A stretch of 25,849 nucleotides of DNA from Porphyra umbilicalis (taxonomy: Eukaryota; Rhodophyta; Bangiophyceae; Bangiales; Bangiaceae): the NCBI GenBank assembly GCA_002049455.2, contig KV919305.1, forward strand, positions 1 through 25,849, in the 5' to 3' direction. Shown here in pieces: positions 1 to 9,246 of the stretch. The translations under genes and the position numbers were made by a program. Positions within the stretch are counted from its first letter, which is position 1. Every line of letters starts with the position of its first letter. The notes below the pieces were generated by a model, which was not told the DNA's origin, made no database searches, and worked only from the letters and a program-made list of their open reading frames with translations.

Positions 1-623
1 CCGATCCGGTGGTCCGAGGTAGGCTTCGTGACGCGCTTCTTTCGAACGCACAGGTGAGGGTGGATGGTCTGACGAAACATTTCTAGCGCGGGCGCCAGCG
101 GCAGTGGCACGTCGTCCCACGGACCCCACAGTCGCTCCTGCAGCATCGGCGGAAGGAACGCAGAGCCACAGGACGTTCCACACGGTGACGCCGCGCCGCC
201 ACCGTCGGCGCGCACATCGAGGGGGGCGCCCGACCCACCGCCTACGGCACGCCCATTGGGGGTGGCGCCCGACCCGCCGCCGTCGGCGTCCGCCGCCGCG
301 CTGCCACCGTCGGCGCGCCCATTGGGGGTGGCGCCCGACGCGCCGCCCTCAACGTCCGCCGCCGGGCCGCCACCGTCGGCGCGCCCATTGGGGGTGGCGC
401 CCGACCCGCCGCCGTCGTCGTCCGCCGCCGCGCCGCCACCGTCGGCGCGCACATCGAGGGGGGCGCCCGACGCACTGCCGTCGGCGCGCCCATTGGGGGT
501 GGCGCCCGACCCGACGCTGTCGGCGTCCGCCGCCGCGCCGCCACCGTCGGCGCGCACATCGAGGGGGGCGCCCGACCCGACGTCGTCGGCGTGCGCCGCC
601 GCGCTTGTGGCGGTCGGGGGTCC
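1..623 (-). CDS. 3' part of a repeat-protein gene, runs off left edge
   Basis: On the minus strand one frame stays open from just after a stop at 624-626 to the window edge. It first reads the Ala/Asp/Gly repeat array (RADGGG, SGAPLDV motifs). It then enters about 65 residues of unique, coding-looking sequence (GSAFLPPMLQERLWGPWDD, later PALEMFRQTIHPHLCVRKKR) with no stop. There is no usable ATG at the front. The piece is therefore either a downstream exon of the gene starting at 1923 or the 3' half of a partial duplicate. The sequence just before the array resembles the sequence before the second array (a shared CAAGCGCGGCG run), which favours common origin. I recognise no domain and cannot name a function. 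Strand choice rests on the non-repeat sequence, since the array is open in several frames. Confidence 0.45.
204..606. repeat. Minisatellite array 1, 66-bp and 39-bp units
   Basis: Unit starts recognised by GTCGGCGCGC (or near variants) fall at 204, 243, 309, 375, 441, 480, 546 and 585, giving spacings 39, 66, 66, 66, 39, 66, 39. The 39-bp unit is a 66-bp unit lacking 27 bp. All spacings are multiples of three, so reading frame is preserved. On the minus strand the units encode Ala/Asp/Gly-rich blocks; on the plus strand they read as Pro/Ser/Arg-rich sequence. Confidence 0.92.
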
Positions 624-1113
624 TCAGTTGGAAGGGGCGTGGCCCCTCAGCTGTGGACAGCACACCCCCGGGGGCCGTCCCAAAATATCCCGATCCGGGC
701 CAGCAAGGGAATGACCTGTCCAGATCTCGGGGAGATTGGATTCGGTCGGGGGCGGGGCTTTTCCCAAGTGGTTTTCCCAGCCCCCCTAATACTTGATTGA
801 ACTTTTTTCTTCGGAGGGATTTATCTGTTTGGCGCATTTGGGGTGGCTACTTTGGCCACCGGCGTTTGGGTTTGGGAGGGGTTAATTGACAGCGGGGACG
901 CCGTCCCCGTCGCCGTTTGATACAACCAACTGTGCTTTGAACTACGATTCCACCCTGCGCTTTGCCGTGATCCTCTCCTCCCGTTGGGGGAAGGCTGGGC
1001 TGTGGGTCGATTTCTGGGGCAGTTCCTTCGACGGACCGAGCTGATCAAGAGGTCACTCCGGCCAGACGACGAACCAACGTGGTGGTGCTTGGAACCGCCA
1101 CAGCGCCGCCACC
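607..1113. other. Unique spacer between two arrays (intron or insertion)
   Basis: About 500 bases of non-repetitive, less GC-rich DNA separate two arrays of the same unit. It contains the stop codon ending the upstream minus-strand frame (1045-1047) and another stop (624-626) before the downstream frame opens. It could be an intron sitting inside one array, an insertion, or the joint between two partial gene copies. I could not pick a convincing splice donor and acceptor pair. To bring the two frames together an intron length of one more than a multiple of three is needed. No other gene is seen in it. Confidence 0.5.
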
Positions 1114-1923
1114 GTCGGCGCGCCCACTGGCGGGGGCGCCCGACCCACAGCCGTCGGCGTGCGCCGCCGCGCCGCCACCGTCGGCGCGCCCGTTGGGGGG
1201 GGCGCCCGACCCACCGCCGTCGGCGTGCGCCGCCGCGCCGCCACAGTCGGCGCGCACATTGAGGGGGGCGCCCGACCCACTGCTGTCGGCGCGCCCATTG
1301 GGGGTGGCGCCCGACCCGACGCCGTCGGCGCCCGCCGCCGCGCCGCCACCGTCGGCGCGTCCATTGGGGGTGGCGCCCGACCCGCCGCCGTCTTCGTCCG
1401 CCGCCGCGTTGCCACCATCAGCGCGCCCATTGGGGGTGGCGCCCGGCCCGCCGCCGTCGTCGTCCGCCGCCGCGCCGCCACCGTCGGCGCGCACATCGAG
1501 GGGGGCGCCCGACCCACCGCCGTCGGCGCGCCCATTGGGGGTGGCGCCCGACCCGCCGCCGTCGTCGTCCGCGGCCGCGCCGCCACCGTCGGCGCCGCGC
1601 TTGTCGGGGTGGGCGCCAGTTGCCTGGCTAAGTGCATCATCGACAGATGCTGCCGCATCGTTGTCAGCACCAACACACGACGCGTCGCCCACGCGGGCAC
1701 ACCATTTGCCCTTGTCCCGCCGGCCCCGCGCGCGGTTGACAACGGCAGCAAGGCCATTGCGCAACGCGCTGCGCGTTGACTGTGGCTCGCCTGTGCGCAC
1801 CGCCACGAACAGCTTCTGTGTGTGTCGCAGGGCGACGTTGTAGGATGGGTTGCCAACTTCAGGGTTGTCAAACACCTGCCGCGCTGTGGCGGACAACTTG
1901 TGCAATTCGTCAGCAGACGGCAT
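1045..1923 (-). CDS. 5' part of Ala/Asp/Gly-repeat protein, function unknown
   Basis: The first ATG in this minus-strand frame is at 1921-1923; the frame is open further upstream but only through a GTG. The product is 292 residues. It has about 95 residues of unique sequence (beginning MPSADELHKLSATARQVFDN, with a basic stretch RARGRRDKGK), then about 45 residues leading into the repeats, then 8 or so repeat units with motifs such as ADGGGAAADDDGGG and SGATPNGR, ending soon after the array. The unique part has ordinary codon use and balanced amino acids, which is why I favour this strand over the Pro/Ser-rich plus-strand frames. No known domain is recognised. The short tail after the array may be intronic, with the true continuation in the open frame at 1-623. 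Confidence 0.5.
   Translation of the reverse strand: MPSADELHKLSATARQVFDNPEVGNPSYNVALRHTQKLFVAVRTGEPQSTRSALRNGLAAVVNRARGRRDKGKWCARVGDASCVGADNDAAASVDDALSQATGAHPDKRGADGGGAAADDDGGGSGATPNGRADGGGSGAPLDVRADGGGAAADDDGGGPGATPNGRADGGNAAADEDGGGSGATPNGRADGGGAAAGADGVGSGATPNGRADSSGSGAPLNVRADCGGAAAHADGGGSGAPPNGRADGGGAAAHADGCGSGAPASGRADGGGAVAVPSTTTLVRRLAGVTS
1114..1600. repeat. Minisatellite array 2, 66-bp and 39-bp units
   Basis: Unit starts fall at 1114, 1180, 1246, 1285, 1351, 1417, 1483, 1522 and 1588, giving spacings 66, 66, 39, 66, 66, 66, 39, 66. The unit is the same as in array 1. The mixture of three long units and one short unit suggests a higher-order repeat of about 237 bp. The unit most distant from the edges (around 1411-1420) carries several substitutions. 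Confidence 0.92.
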
Positions 1924-2997
1924 GTTCGCGGTGTCGTAAGAGTTTGCGAGCTGGCACCGCCCAGTGCGCAGGGTCACGTCGAGCACAGCGCACACACTTG
2001 TTTCTTGATTTTCAATTCTCACTCCCCGGGTCGGCCTCCGCGGCCGCCCTATAAAGTCTCTTGGCGGTGATGCGCTCCCCACGCAGGCTCCCCCAAAGGG
2101 TCGAACCGCGCCCTGTTCGGCCACAACAAGCGCCGTTGCTCTCGTTGTCCCTGGCAGGCGGTTCTGGCGCGTCCCAGCGCACACACGCTGAGCCCGTCAG
2201 CCATCCCTCAGCTGACGGCTCCCGGCGCGACCCACCCGTGAGCTTCCCGCCGGCCCTCGTTCCCGGTTTCACCCCCAGGTGCAGACCCCCACGACTCCCC
2301 CGGGTACGGGCAGGCTGCACACTGGCGGGTCGCGCCCGCCGGTCGAGTCGCTCCGCGCCGCCGCCTCAGCGTCCTAGGTCTCCTTGCCTGAAGACGGCGG
2401 CGGTGGCCACGCGTGACGCCGTCCTTGGCCGACGCGCCGTCCGTCGTACCGTCCTCCCGGTACCGCTCATTGAGCATTGCGCCCGTCGGCCCCTGCACTC
2501 GATCCGTCGTGCAGGTCCATGCGTGAGCCGGATATGAACTGAAGGCTTATTCGCGAAAACACACTGGCCTGGGGAGAGTCTCTATGACCAACCTTGAGTC
2601 AAGGCTCCAGCCTCGGATCTGGCGCAGCACGGGCCGCGATCGAAAATGGAAATCGGCCGGATAGATGGGCCACGGTAGGCTACTTACCATATATCCGAAG
2701 GCGACCGCGGCTGGATTGGCTTCGCTTCCACCTTCTCTACTGCCACACGACGCAAGACGGTGGAGTGCCATCCGCATCGTCGGGCGCCCATCTCGCCTCT
2801 TCAGAAGCGGCGCGGACGCTGGGATCGGAAACGCGCAAGCTGCCAGCTGCCTGCCAGCTGTCACCGACACCTGCCCCCCTCTTCCTGGTGGTACGGAGAC
2901 TACCGGCGGACAGTCGTGCAGCGTGTCGTCTACGTTGGGTCAACCCCCGTTGCTTTCAGCTCGCTGTGAGCGGTCGCAGGGCTCGCCTGCCGCAGTC
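1924..2997. other. Intergenic region between divergent ORFs
   Basis: This separates the minus-strand gene at 1923 from the plus-strand ORF at 2998. A TATAAAG string at 2050-2056 is in plus orientation and could belong to a plus-strand transcript. A frame open from an ATG at 2665 runs in phase into the ORF at 2998, so the real start could be further upstream. An acceptor-like TTGCTTTCAG ends near 2960. I see no other gene. Confidence 0.35.
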
Positions 2998-3579
2998 ATG
3001 GTGGCGCTCGTGTCGACAACCCCTGCACAAATAGTGGAGTGGGTCCGTAGCGGTCTGGCCGCTCGCGCGTCCTGGCATACGCAGCTGACGGAACGACTGG
3101 CGCTCCGTGCGGTCCGTCGCGGCGCTATGGAAGGAAACGTCGCCCCGCCCCCTCCCCAAGGTGGCGATGGTGCTGGCGAAGGTGGTGATGCCGCGGCAGC
3201 AGCGGGCCTGGCGCCCGAGTACCGCATCGGGCATCCCCGGGTGGCGGCCGCTGCGGGTCCGCGGCGCCCAGTTTCAGACGTGACCGTATACATCTCCCAC
3301 GAGAAGTGCACACTTCTGGCCAAGATGCTCTTCTCCCTCTACGACTGGCCAGCCTTTGTGACGTGGCGAAACGAGGTGCGGCACCGACTCCTGTCAACGC
3401 CCGAGGGGGCTTGCTACTCGTCCACGGCCTTGGTTTTGGCACTCTCTCGGCACATGACCGTGGCAAACGAAGATCCTAAGTCGGCGCTCATGTCCTACCG
3501 CTTGAGCGCCGCGCGCCTTGTGCCTTCTTTTTGGATTGAGTGCAAGGTGTCGAAGCTTGAGGTGTGCCCGGACCACTAA
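2998..3579 (+). CDS. Hypothetical protein, 193 residues
   Basis: The ORF begins at an ATG (MVALVSTTPAQIVEWV) and ends in TAA at 3577-3579. An in-phase ATG at 2665 would give 304 residues, but the added part is less protein-like, so I chose the later start. The product has an N-terminal helical-looking segment, a Gly/Ala-rich linker around residues 45-75, and a C-terminal half of mixed, folded-looking composition. That half includes EKCTLLAKMLFSLYDWP, a stretch around FVTWRNEVRHRLLS, and the ending FWIECKVSKLEVCPDH. Codon use is moderately GC-rich, less extreme than in the poly(A) polymerase gene. I do not recognise the family. It could be a lone gene or the last exon of a longer one. Confidence 0.5.
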   Translation: MVALVSTTPAQIVEWVRSGLAARASWHTQLTERLALRAVRRGAMEGNVAPPPPQGGDGAGEGGDAAAAAGLAPEYRIGHPRVAAAAGPRRPVSDVTVYISHEKCTLLAKMLFSLYDWPAFVTWRNEVRHRLLSTPEGACYSSTALVLALSRHMTVANEDPKSALMSYRLSAARLVPSFWIECKVSKLEVCPDH

Positions 3580-4282
3580 GACGCGGACGAGGACGCGCTT
3601 GTTCGTGAGCAGGAACGCGCCCTGTTTACTTGATTACTTGCTGCGCAGTTGCGGGGCCATGCTTTCTCGTCGATTCTTTTTTGTTGTGCTCGGTGCTACC
3701 TTGTCTATTGCGCTGCGGGCCTAGTTTATTTTCCATCGAGCTGCATCTTCTCTTCCTTCTTTTTTGCGCTGCTCTGTTGTCCTGTGTTTCGCGACGGAGC
3801 TCTGTCCACATCATATCTACGTATCCAGCCAAGGAGCTTGTTTGTACTCGGCACGATGGCCAAAACCACCTGTGTGAGTCACTTCTCTGCGTGTCCTTTC
3901 ATCTTTTGAGCAGATGGACCAAGGCTTCCATGCAGGCGCCGAAAGTACAGAACTGCCACTAACGTCATACAGTGGCCGCCGGCACCGCCCTCCAGTCACG
4001 CTTACATCGATGGGATGTGACATGGGCGTAGGCCGTCGTGGGGGCGCCGACGGCGCGCGGGCGCGGGCGGGGCGCGGGCGCCGGCGTGGCGCGGCGGCGC
4101 GGAATGCCGCCCGCGCCGCGCGGCGGCGGCCCACGGGCCCCCCCGCGGCCGCGACGCCACCGCCGCCGCCGGCGGGACGACGGGTTGTGGCAAGAAGGAG
4201 AAGAAAAAAAAAAAAAGTACGAACGACACGGTACCGTACGCACTCCATCCACCCGCCGCGGCGGCGTCGTGCTCGGCCGCCG
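3580..4282. other. Pyrimidine-rich then GC-rich intergenic DNA
   Basis: From 3580 to about 3920 the plus strand is T-rich and looks like 3' flanking sequence. From about 4020 it becomes a G/C-rich low-complexity stretch, with a run of A at about 4204-4216. Frames open here are a by-product of the base composition. No gene is supported. Confidence 0.4.
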
Positions 4283-4512
4283 TCAGTCCCCGCTGTACAC
4301 CTCGGGCGGCGGCACGTCTGCGATCGAAGGCGGGACCCCCTCACCCCCCCCCCCCGCCCCCTCCGCCTTGGCCGCCGCCCGCGCCGCCACGCGCGCGGCG
4401 TTGAACCGCGCCGCCGCCGCCCGATTCCGCACAATTCGCCGCCGTTGAAGCGCCGGCGGCGTGCGGGGCCGCGCGGCGGGGCGCCCGCCCCTCCGTCGTC
4501 GCCGCTGCCGCT

Positions 4513-4544
<32 letters not shown>

Positions 4545-5399
4545 AGGCAGGCGGCAGCGACCGAGGCAGTGCGGGCGGCAGCAGCACCGCCGCCGCCAGC
4601 CGCCGCATCCTCATCGCCGCAGTGAAGAAGGCGGGCTTGACGGACAAGATGAGGGAGAGGAGCGCCCGTCGGCCACGCCGGCGCATAGGCGAGCCCCCAA
4701 CACCCCACTTGCGCCGCCGACGCCGCCGCGAGCGACGCCGCCCCGTCGGCGGGCGGGTAGGTCGGTGCCGCCCGCTGGGTGGCTGGCGCCAACTCGGTGC
4801 GTGTGCGCGCGAGGACGCCGAGGCGCCCCCGCCCGTCGACGCCGAGGGTACTCGCGAGCTGCACCGCCCCCTTGTCGGCCGTCGGCGCGAAGAAGCGCAT
4901 CATGAGAAGGCGGCGGAGGGATGTGCCCGGCGGCCCCGCCGGGCCCCGCCGCCGCCCGCAGCGTAACCGCCTTCCCCGTGCGGCGGTGCAAGACGCCGCG
5001 GTCGGCCGCCCCCCCGACGCCGACGCGCACGAGGCCGCGGGTCAGGGACGGGAGCAAGTCCCTCTCCACGTCTGTGATGAGATGCAGCGTCACCACCTTA
5101 TCGTCCTCGTCGAAGGCGCAGCCGTCGGTGGCGCCGCCGTCGGCAGCGCCAGTGCCGCCGGCCGCGCCGTCGGGGGGGAAGCGGCCGCCCGTCCAGGCGG
5201 CGGCCCCCCCCCCGGGCGCCGCCGTCCACCACCGCCCCTGCGGCGGCGCCTCGACGGGCACCGCAAGGGCGGTGTGGACAAAGAGGGCCGGCCCGAGGCC
5301 GCTGTCGTCGGCCTCGTCGGGGGGTTGAAAGGCGCCGCCGCCCTCCCTCTGGGCCCGCCGCCGCCGCCGACGGGTAGCGGAGGACGCGCTCCGTCGCAA
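4283..5399 (-). pseudogene. Coding-like minus-strand region with shifting frame
   Basis: High third-position G/C and a protein-like composition follow the minus strand but change frame. From about 5340 to 4915 one frame reads a plausible protein (for example ADDSGLGPALFVHTALAVPV and DDKVVTLHLITDVERDLLPS). Near 4915 a second frame is better (MMRFFAPTADKGAVQLAS onward to about 4690). A third is better around 4690-4620 (RALLSLILSVKPAFFTAAM). The second frame runs to a TGA at 4283-4285. Near its end it has a basic stretch resembling a bZIP basic region (RRRIVRNRAAAARFNAAR). The frame changes could be short introns, a decayed gene or assembly errors in GC runs. No leucine zipper follows and the family is not recognised. 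A (CCG)n run at about 4515-4545 lies inside. Confidence 0.3.
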
Positions 5400-5704
5400 T
5401 GGCGCCGGGAGAAGGGGGGACTCTCAAGGAGCAAGTATCGTCCGCCCGTCCTTGACCGTGTTGCTGCTGCCGTGCATTTCGGCACATGGTGGAAGGAAGT
5501 GGGGAACGCGGCGCGCGGCGGGGCGGGGCCAATGCCACTGCCGCCTTGTGCCGGCCGCCAGTCCGCACCGCCGGCGGAGCTGTCGCGCGGGGGCGGCCCC
5601 GCCCGTGGAGAAACATGTGGTTGACGCCACGAGGCTGCCGCCGCCGAGCCGGCGGTCGCAGCGACCCTCACAGCCAAAGCCGACGCCGCCCAATTCAACG
5701 CGCG

Positions 5705-6235
5705 TCATGGACACAGAAGCGGCCGACGGGTCGCCCGGCAAGGCGGTCGCCTCCGTATGGCAGATGTGGCCGACGTGTCGCCCGCCGAGGCGGTCGCATC
5801 TGTCGGCCACTCCATCAGGGCCGCTGTCACTATCGCGGCCGACGGGTCGCCCGCCAAGGCGGTCGCGTCCGCCGCCCAGTCGGTCTCGGCCTTGATCAGC
5901 AGCGCGGCCGACGGGTCGCCCGCCAAGACGGTCGCATCCGTCGGCCAGTCGGTGGTGGCCGTCGTCAGCAGCGCGGCCGACGGGTCGCCCGCCGAGGCGG
6001 TCGCATCCGTTGGCCACTTAGCTCGCGCCATGGTAACCGACGCGGCCGACGGGTTGCCCGCGGAGTCGGTCGCAGCCGTCCGCCACCTGGTCGGGGCGCT
6101 CCTCACCAACGTGGCCAACTGGTCGGCGCAGGGGCGGCCGCATCCAGCGCACATGTGCGTGGCCATGTGTGATGCCCCCATTCCGTCTTCCTGTTTCGTG
6201 TCTAAAGCCGTGACCGCCACCACAGGCCGTCTCAT
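5705..6235 (-). CDS. Possible repeat protein antisense to 5757-6461
   Basis: This frame starts at an ATG (MRRPVVAVTALDTKQEDG) and ends in TGA at 5705-5707, 176 residues. The front has a small cysteine cluster (HMCAGCGRPCADQLATLV), followed by five to six 23-residue repeats of the type WPTDATASAGDPSAALLTTA. The last unit is disrupted by a 22-bp deletion that throws the frame into a short ending; the other frame continues the repeat sense. It overlaps the plus-strand ORF at 5757-6461 almost completely, and only one is likely to be real. Third codon positions of the two frames coincide, so synonymous changes cannot separate them. Confidence 0.3.
   Translation of the reverse strand: MRRPVVAVTALDTKQEDGMGASHMATHMCAGCGRPCADQLATLVRSAPTRWRTAATDSAGNPSAASVTMARAKWPTDATASAGDPSAALLTTATTDWPTDATVLAGDPSAALLIKAETDWAADATALAGDPSAAIVTAALMEWPTDATASAGDTSATSAIRRRPPCRATRRPLLCP
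5719..6128. repeat. 69-bp tandem repeat, six units plus partial
   Basis: Units start with G(C/T)GGCCGACG at 5719, 5766, 5835, 5904, 5973, 6042 and 6111. Spacing is exactly 69 bp from 5766 onward. The first unit is 47 bp, short by 22 bp. Units have diverged mainly in their second half. The period equals 23 codons. Confidence 0.93.
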
Positions 6236-6461
6236 GTGTGGGTTGCGGCCTGTACGGCTCTCCCGCCTCACCCCCAGCTTTCGGAAACGGTCCAGTCTGG
6301 TGCGGTGTGGGCCCTCGACGGTCGCGAGCGCGTCTCCCGCCGCGCTCTCTCGCGTGCCGGGGGGAGGGCATCGTCAGTTACATCACCGTCTCCCCTCCCC
6401 CCCAGCCTTGCTCCCTGCTTGGCAGGAACTTTCAGGGACAGGAGCAGTGCTTACAAAATGA
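5757..6461 (+). CDS. Possible 23-residue-repeat protein, 234 residues
   Basis: An ATG at 5757 opens a frame to a stop at 6459-6461. Residues 1-120 are 23-residue repeats of the form AADGSPAEAVASVGxSVxAVVSS. Hydrophobic residues are kept at repeat positions 17, 20 and 21 even where the bases differ, which suggests an amphipathic repeat. The remainder is Pro/Ser/Arg-rich without recognisable domain. A further upstream ATG at 5707 starts in the correct repeat sense (MDTEAADGSPGKAVASV), but a 22-bp deletion in the first unit puts it out of frame, so the gene may be truncated or broken. The antisense frame at 5705-6235 is the alternative. Confidence 0.3.
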   Translation: MADVADVSPAEAVASVGHSIRAAVTIAADGSPAKAVASAAQSVSALISSAADGSPAKTVASVGQSVVAVVSSAADGSPAEAVASVGHLARAMVTDAADGLPAESVAAVRHLVGALLTNVANWSAQGRPHPAHMCVAMCDAPIPSSCFVSKAVTATTGRLMCGLRPVRLSRLTPSFRKRSSLVRCGPSTVASASPAALSRVPGGGHRQLHHRLPSPPALLPAWQELSGTGAVLTK

Positions 6462-6531
6462 CATCGACCCTGCCGGGCCACGCCGAATTATTTACCACCG
6501 CAGCAGGCATGTCGCACGCCGATTTAGTCCG

Positions 6532-7393
6532 CCATCGTCGACCCGGCAGGAATCTCCATCGAGAAGGATTCTCGATGGGGCTTCGATGGGCCTTGAGAAC
6601 CCCATCGAGGCATGCTTTCGATGGATCTTCGATGGACCTTCGATGACTGTACGTCGAGGAAGCCGGCTCGGAAGCTCCAGTCTCATGATTCGTTGCTCGT
6701 AACGGTCGCCAAAAAAGGCTTGTCCAATAGCGTGAGTGTTCTAAACATGAGTTGAACGCTAAAACTATTTGACCAGGGTGATTGTATTGTGAACTTGAGC
6801 TCGATCGAGCGTCATTGCAATTAGACAGAGAGAGGGCATTCCCCGACAGCACGGCACCACCCGACCCCGGCACGCCCTCCCGACCCCGGCACGCCCTCCC
6901 GATACAGTGTAAAACCGCGCCTTGCTGGCGGCCATCTTTTCGCGAGCGTCTCTCAGACATCTAAGTCACGACGGTTCGCGCTTGCGGCCTCGCTCGTTAC
7001 CTGACAACGTAAATCAAAGACTTCGAGCAGGTAAGCTCGTCGTGGATACCGCACCCTGCTGATCACATTCCCTGGGAATTCTAGTTCCAATGCCTTCTAC
7101 AGTGAGCGGCATACCTGTGAAAGCCCTTATCCAAAGCGTACAGTAGCTGGACCTATCATTTGCGGAAGAGCGTGCACAATGTAACGGCGACCGAGTCTCG
7201 AAGTGCAGTCCGTCGGAAAGAAACGCACGTGGTGTTGGGTTCTTGTTAGCGGTTGTTCTGCATCGGTCGATGCACTTTGATGGAGGCTCGGATGCACCCA
7301 GAAACGCCCATCGAACGCCGCCTTCGATGGCCGATGCAGCCCGATGCATGCTCGATGCATGCTCGATGCGATTTCCAGCCGGGCCGACGATGG
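6532..7393. mobile_element. Candidate non-autonomous element with inverted ends
   Basis: Positions 6532-6563 and the reverse complement of 7362-7393 match at 26 of 32 bases (CCATCGTCG, CCCGGC, GGAA and CATCGAG blocks). Just inside each end is a cluster of short TCGATGG/CGATGC motifs (6550-6650 and 7264-7370). Inverted ends with subterminal motif clusters are typical of some cut-and-paste DNA transposons and their defective copies. No transposase ORF is present: the 169-residue minus-strand ORF at 6451-6960 has no recognised domain. I could not identify a target-site duplication, so the exact borders are uncertain. Confidence 0.45.
6862..6899 (+). repeat. 19-bp perfect tandem duplication
   Basis: CGACCCCGGCACGCCCTCC occurs twice head to tail (6862-6880 and 6881-6899), inside the candidate inverted-repeat element. 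Confidence 0.95.
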
Positions 7394-9246
7394 AACCCTC
7401 TATTCTGGCTTTCGGCATCAGATTGGCTACAGTATTACTGATCCCCGAACTTTGTCCTGGTGGACAGAGACTGACTTGCGGACCGACTATGTCCTCCAAT
7501 CAGATGACCCCCTGGGACTGACTTGGTACTACTGATTACTTACATGTGCCCATACAGCCTGGAAATCAACATCAGCCCATTTTTTTTTCTGCACTTCGGG
7601 CAAGGAGACAGTAGAAAATCTCAAGATCTCGCGTGGGCATCTTGCTCCGTCCCACGAAAAGCGGATCAAGCGGCAACAGAAAGTGAGTGCTGCCGCATGC
7701 CAGGTTCTGGCACCAGATGCGGGCTTTCTATTGTCTTCGATTTGTTCTTACTGTCGATTTAGACCAATAGAGTGCTTTTATTCACAGTCAGTCTCTGTCT
7801 CTGTCCGCAGGACAAAAAATCGGGGATCGGCAGTACACAATTCTCGCATGCCATTGGACAGTGCGAACAGTCTGCATCAGCTGCTCACCTGAGTGCCTCC
7901 CGTGAGCCATGGCATTCATTCCTCGGGTCAAATGACCGATTTACTGCCGTGCTCGGACGCAAACCAAACTCATTCATCATTTAGGCGTGGTCGTGGGCCG
8001 GGGAGACCTGCATCGACCACAGTACAAAGCCACTTCTTGCTGCGCAACGCTCTCTCATCTCTCATCTAGTGTCAGACCTGCCCGCCACGCCATCCGTTTG
8101 AGACGAGCGGCGTCCAAGCACGTTCACTGGAAAACTGATGGGAGCCAGTCCCGCCCAGATAGTGTCCAGATCGAGACTTAATATATTAAAACATACCTGG
8201 AATCGGCGAAAGACACTGTGAGGCCGGGGCACGGCCTCGAAATCTTGCATTGACAGCAAATCAAAGAGCGCATCCTCCGTCCGCTGACCGAAGACTCTGA
8301 CCCGAGAGCGGCTCAGGGCAATCAAGTATACAAGCTTGCACTGCCGACAGATGGTACACGGGCGATGCAAGCTGTTTGGCAGGACCACTTTGCAGCTCGA
8401 AGAGTGCCTTGGTCCGCTCGTGCAGGTAGTTGTCCATCAGACTGGCACGGATCGCTCGTGTTGCGCCTCGTGCAACGCGGATGGTTTTTTATGTCAGGCG
8501 TTGACATCGAAAATTCTTGCGCGTTGTGCCGTGGCACTGCCAGGTGTGGTCGTATTCACCCCATGCCATTGCGTGTTGAGCGCGATTCTGGTCGGATTGG
8601 GCTTCATTCGCATGCTGTGCTTCAATTCTCTGTCGCGTGGCATGGCCGAGTCCATTATCAAAAGAATCTAGAGGCGATTTCTGCACGATCTGCAATCGGT
8701 TTGAGACACATCAGCCATCATCGTTCAGTTAGTCCCCGGCCATACGAGGCGAGGCTAGATTGGGGCCTCATCAGAACCAGCAACGTAGGTCTATACGTTC
8801 CATCGGCCAGAGTGCTGTCGATGGTCGATGTGGCAAATTTCATGCCAACGTTTGGGATACGGGGCCCCCAGGATGGTATTTCCATTCAGTGACCGACACG
8901 TTGCACCTCCAGATGGGGTTATATGGAAGATGGGGCCGACGTTGCTGGGATTTCCCTCAGGCGTACTTCGATTTCGGTGACACACTCAGTAGTCTACTTT
9001 CTGAAAGACGCTTTTAGGCTACTTTGTCCGTCCGCGACCACCCCGGATTGCTGATCGTTCAACAATGTCAGTTTTTTACACCCGATTCCAGCCAGTGGGC
9101 CAGTGTTCTCACGAGTTTAAGGATTTAATGACACTGCGTGGACATGAAGTGCAGATCGGTCGGCATTCCAGCCCCCATGAGAGAACTATGCACAAAACAA
9201 GTGACAAGTTTTCAGACGAACGACAACGGACAACTAACTCTGGCAA
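7394..9246. other. No convincing gene; mid-GC DNA
   Basis: Base composition is much lower in GC than the coding islands. Short ORFs occur on both strands but lack long open frames, usable ATGs or known motifs. A minus-strand frame around 8062-8388 has a CTICRQC cysteine cluster but begins only at a GTG and is not recognised. CGATGG/CGATG motifs recur at about 8797-8835, similar to those at the ends of the 6532-7393 element. The region is probably decayed repetitive DNA. Confidence 0.4.

Noticed and set aside
1079..1843. Long Pro/Ser/Arg-rich plus-strand frames through array 2, resembling extensin-like proteins
   Set aside because: They have no ATG start and are antisense to a frame with a better unique region; any frame through a GC-rich triplet-period array stays open.
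8062..8388. Minus-strand frame with a CTICRQC cysteine cluster considered as a zinc-binding protein fragment
   Set aside because: It starts only at a GTG, is short, and I could not match it to any family.
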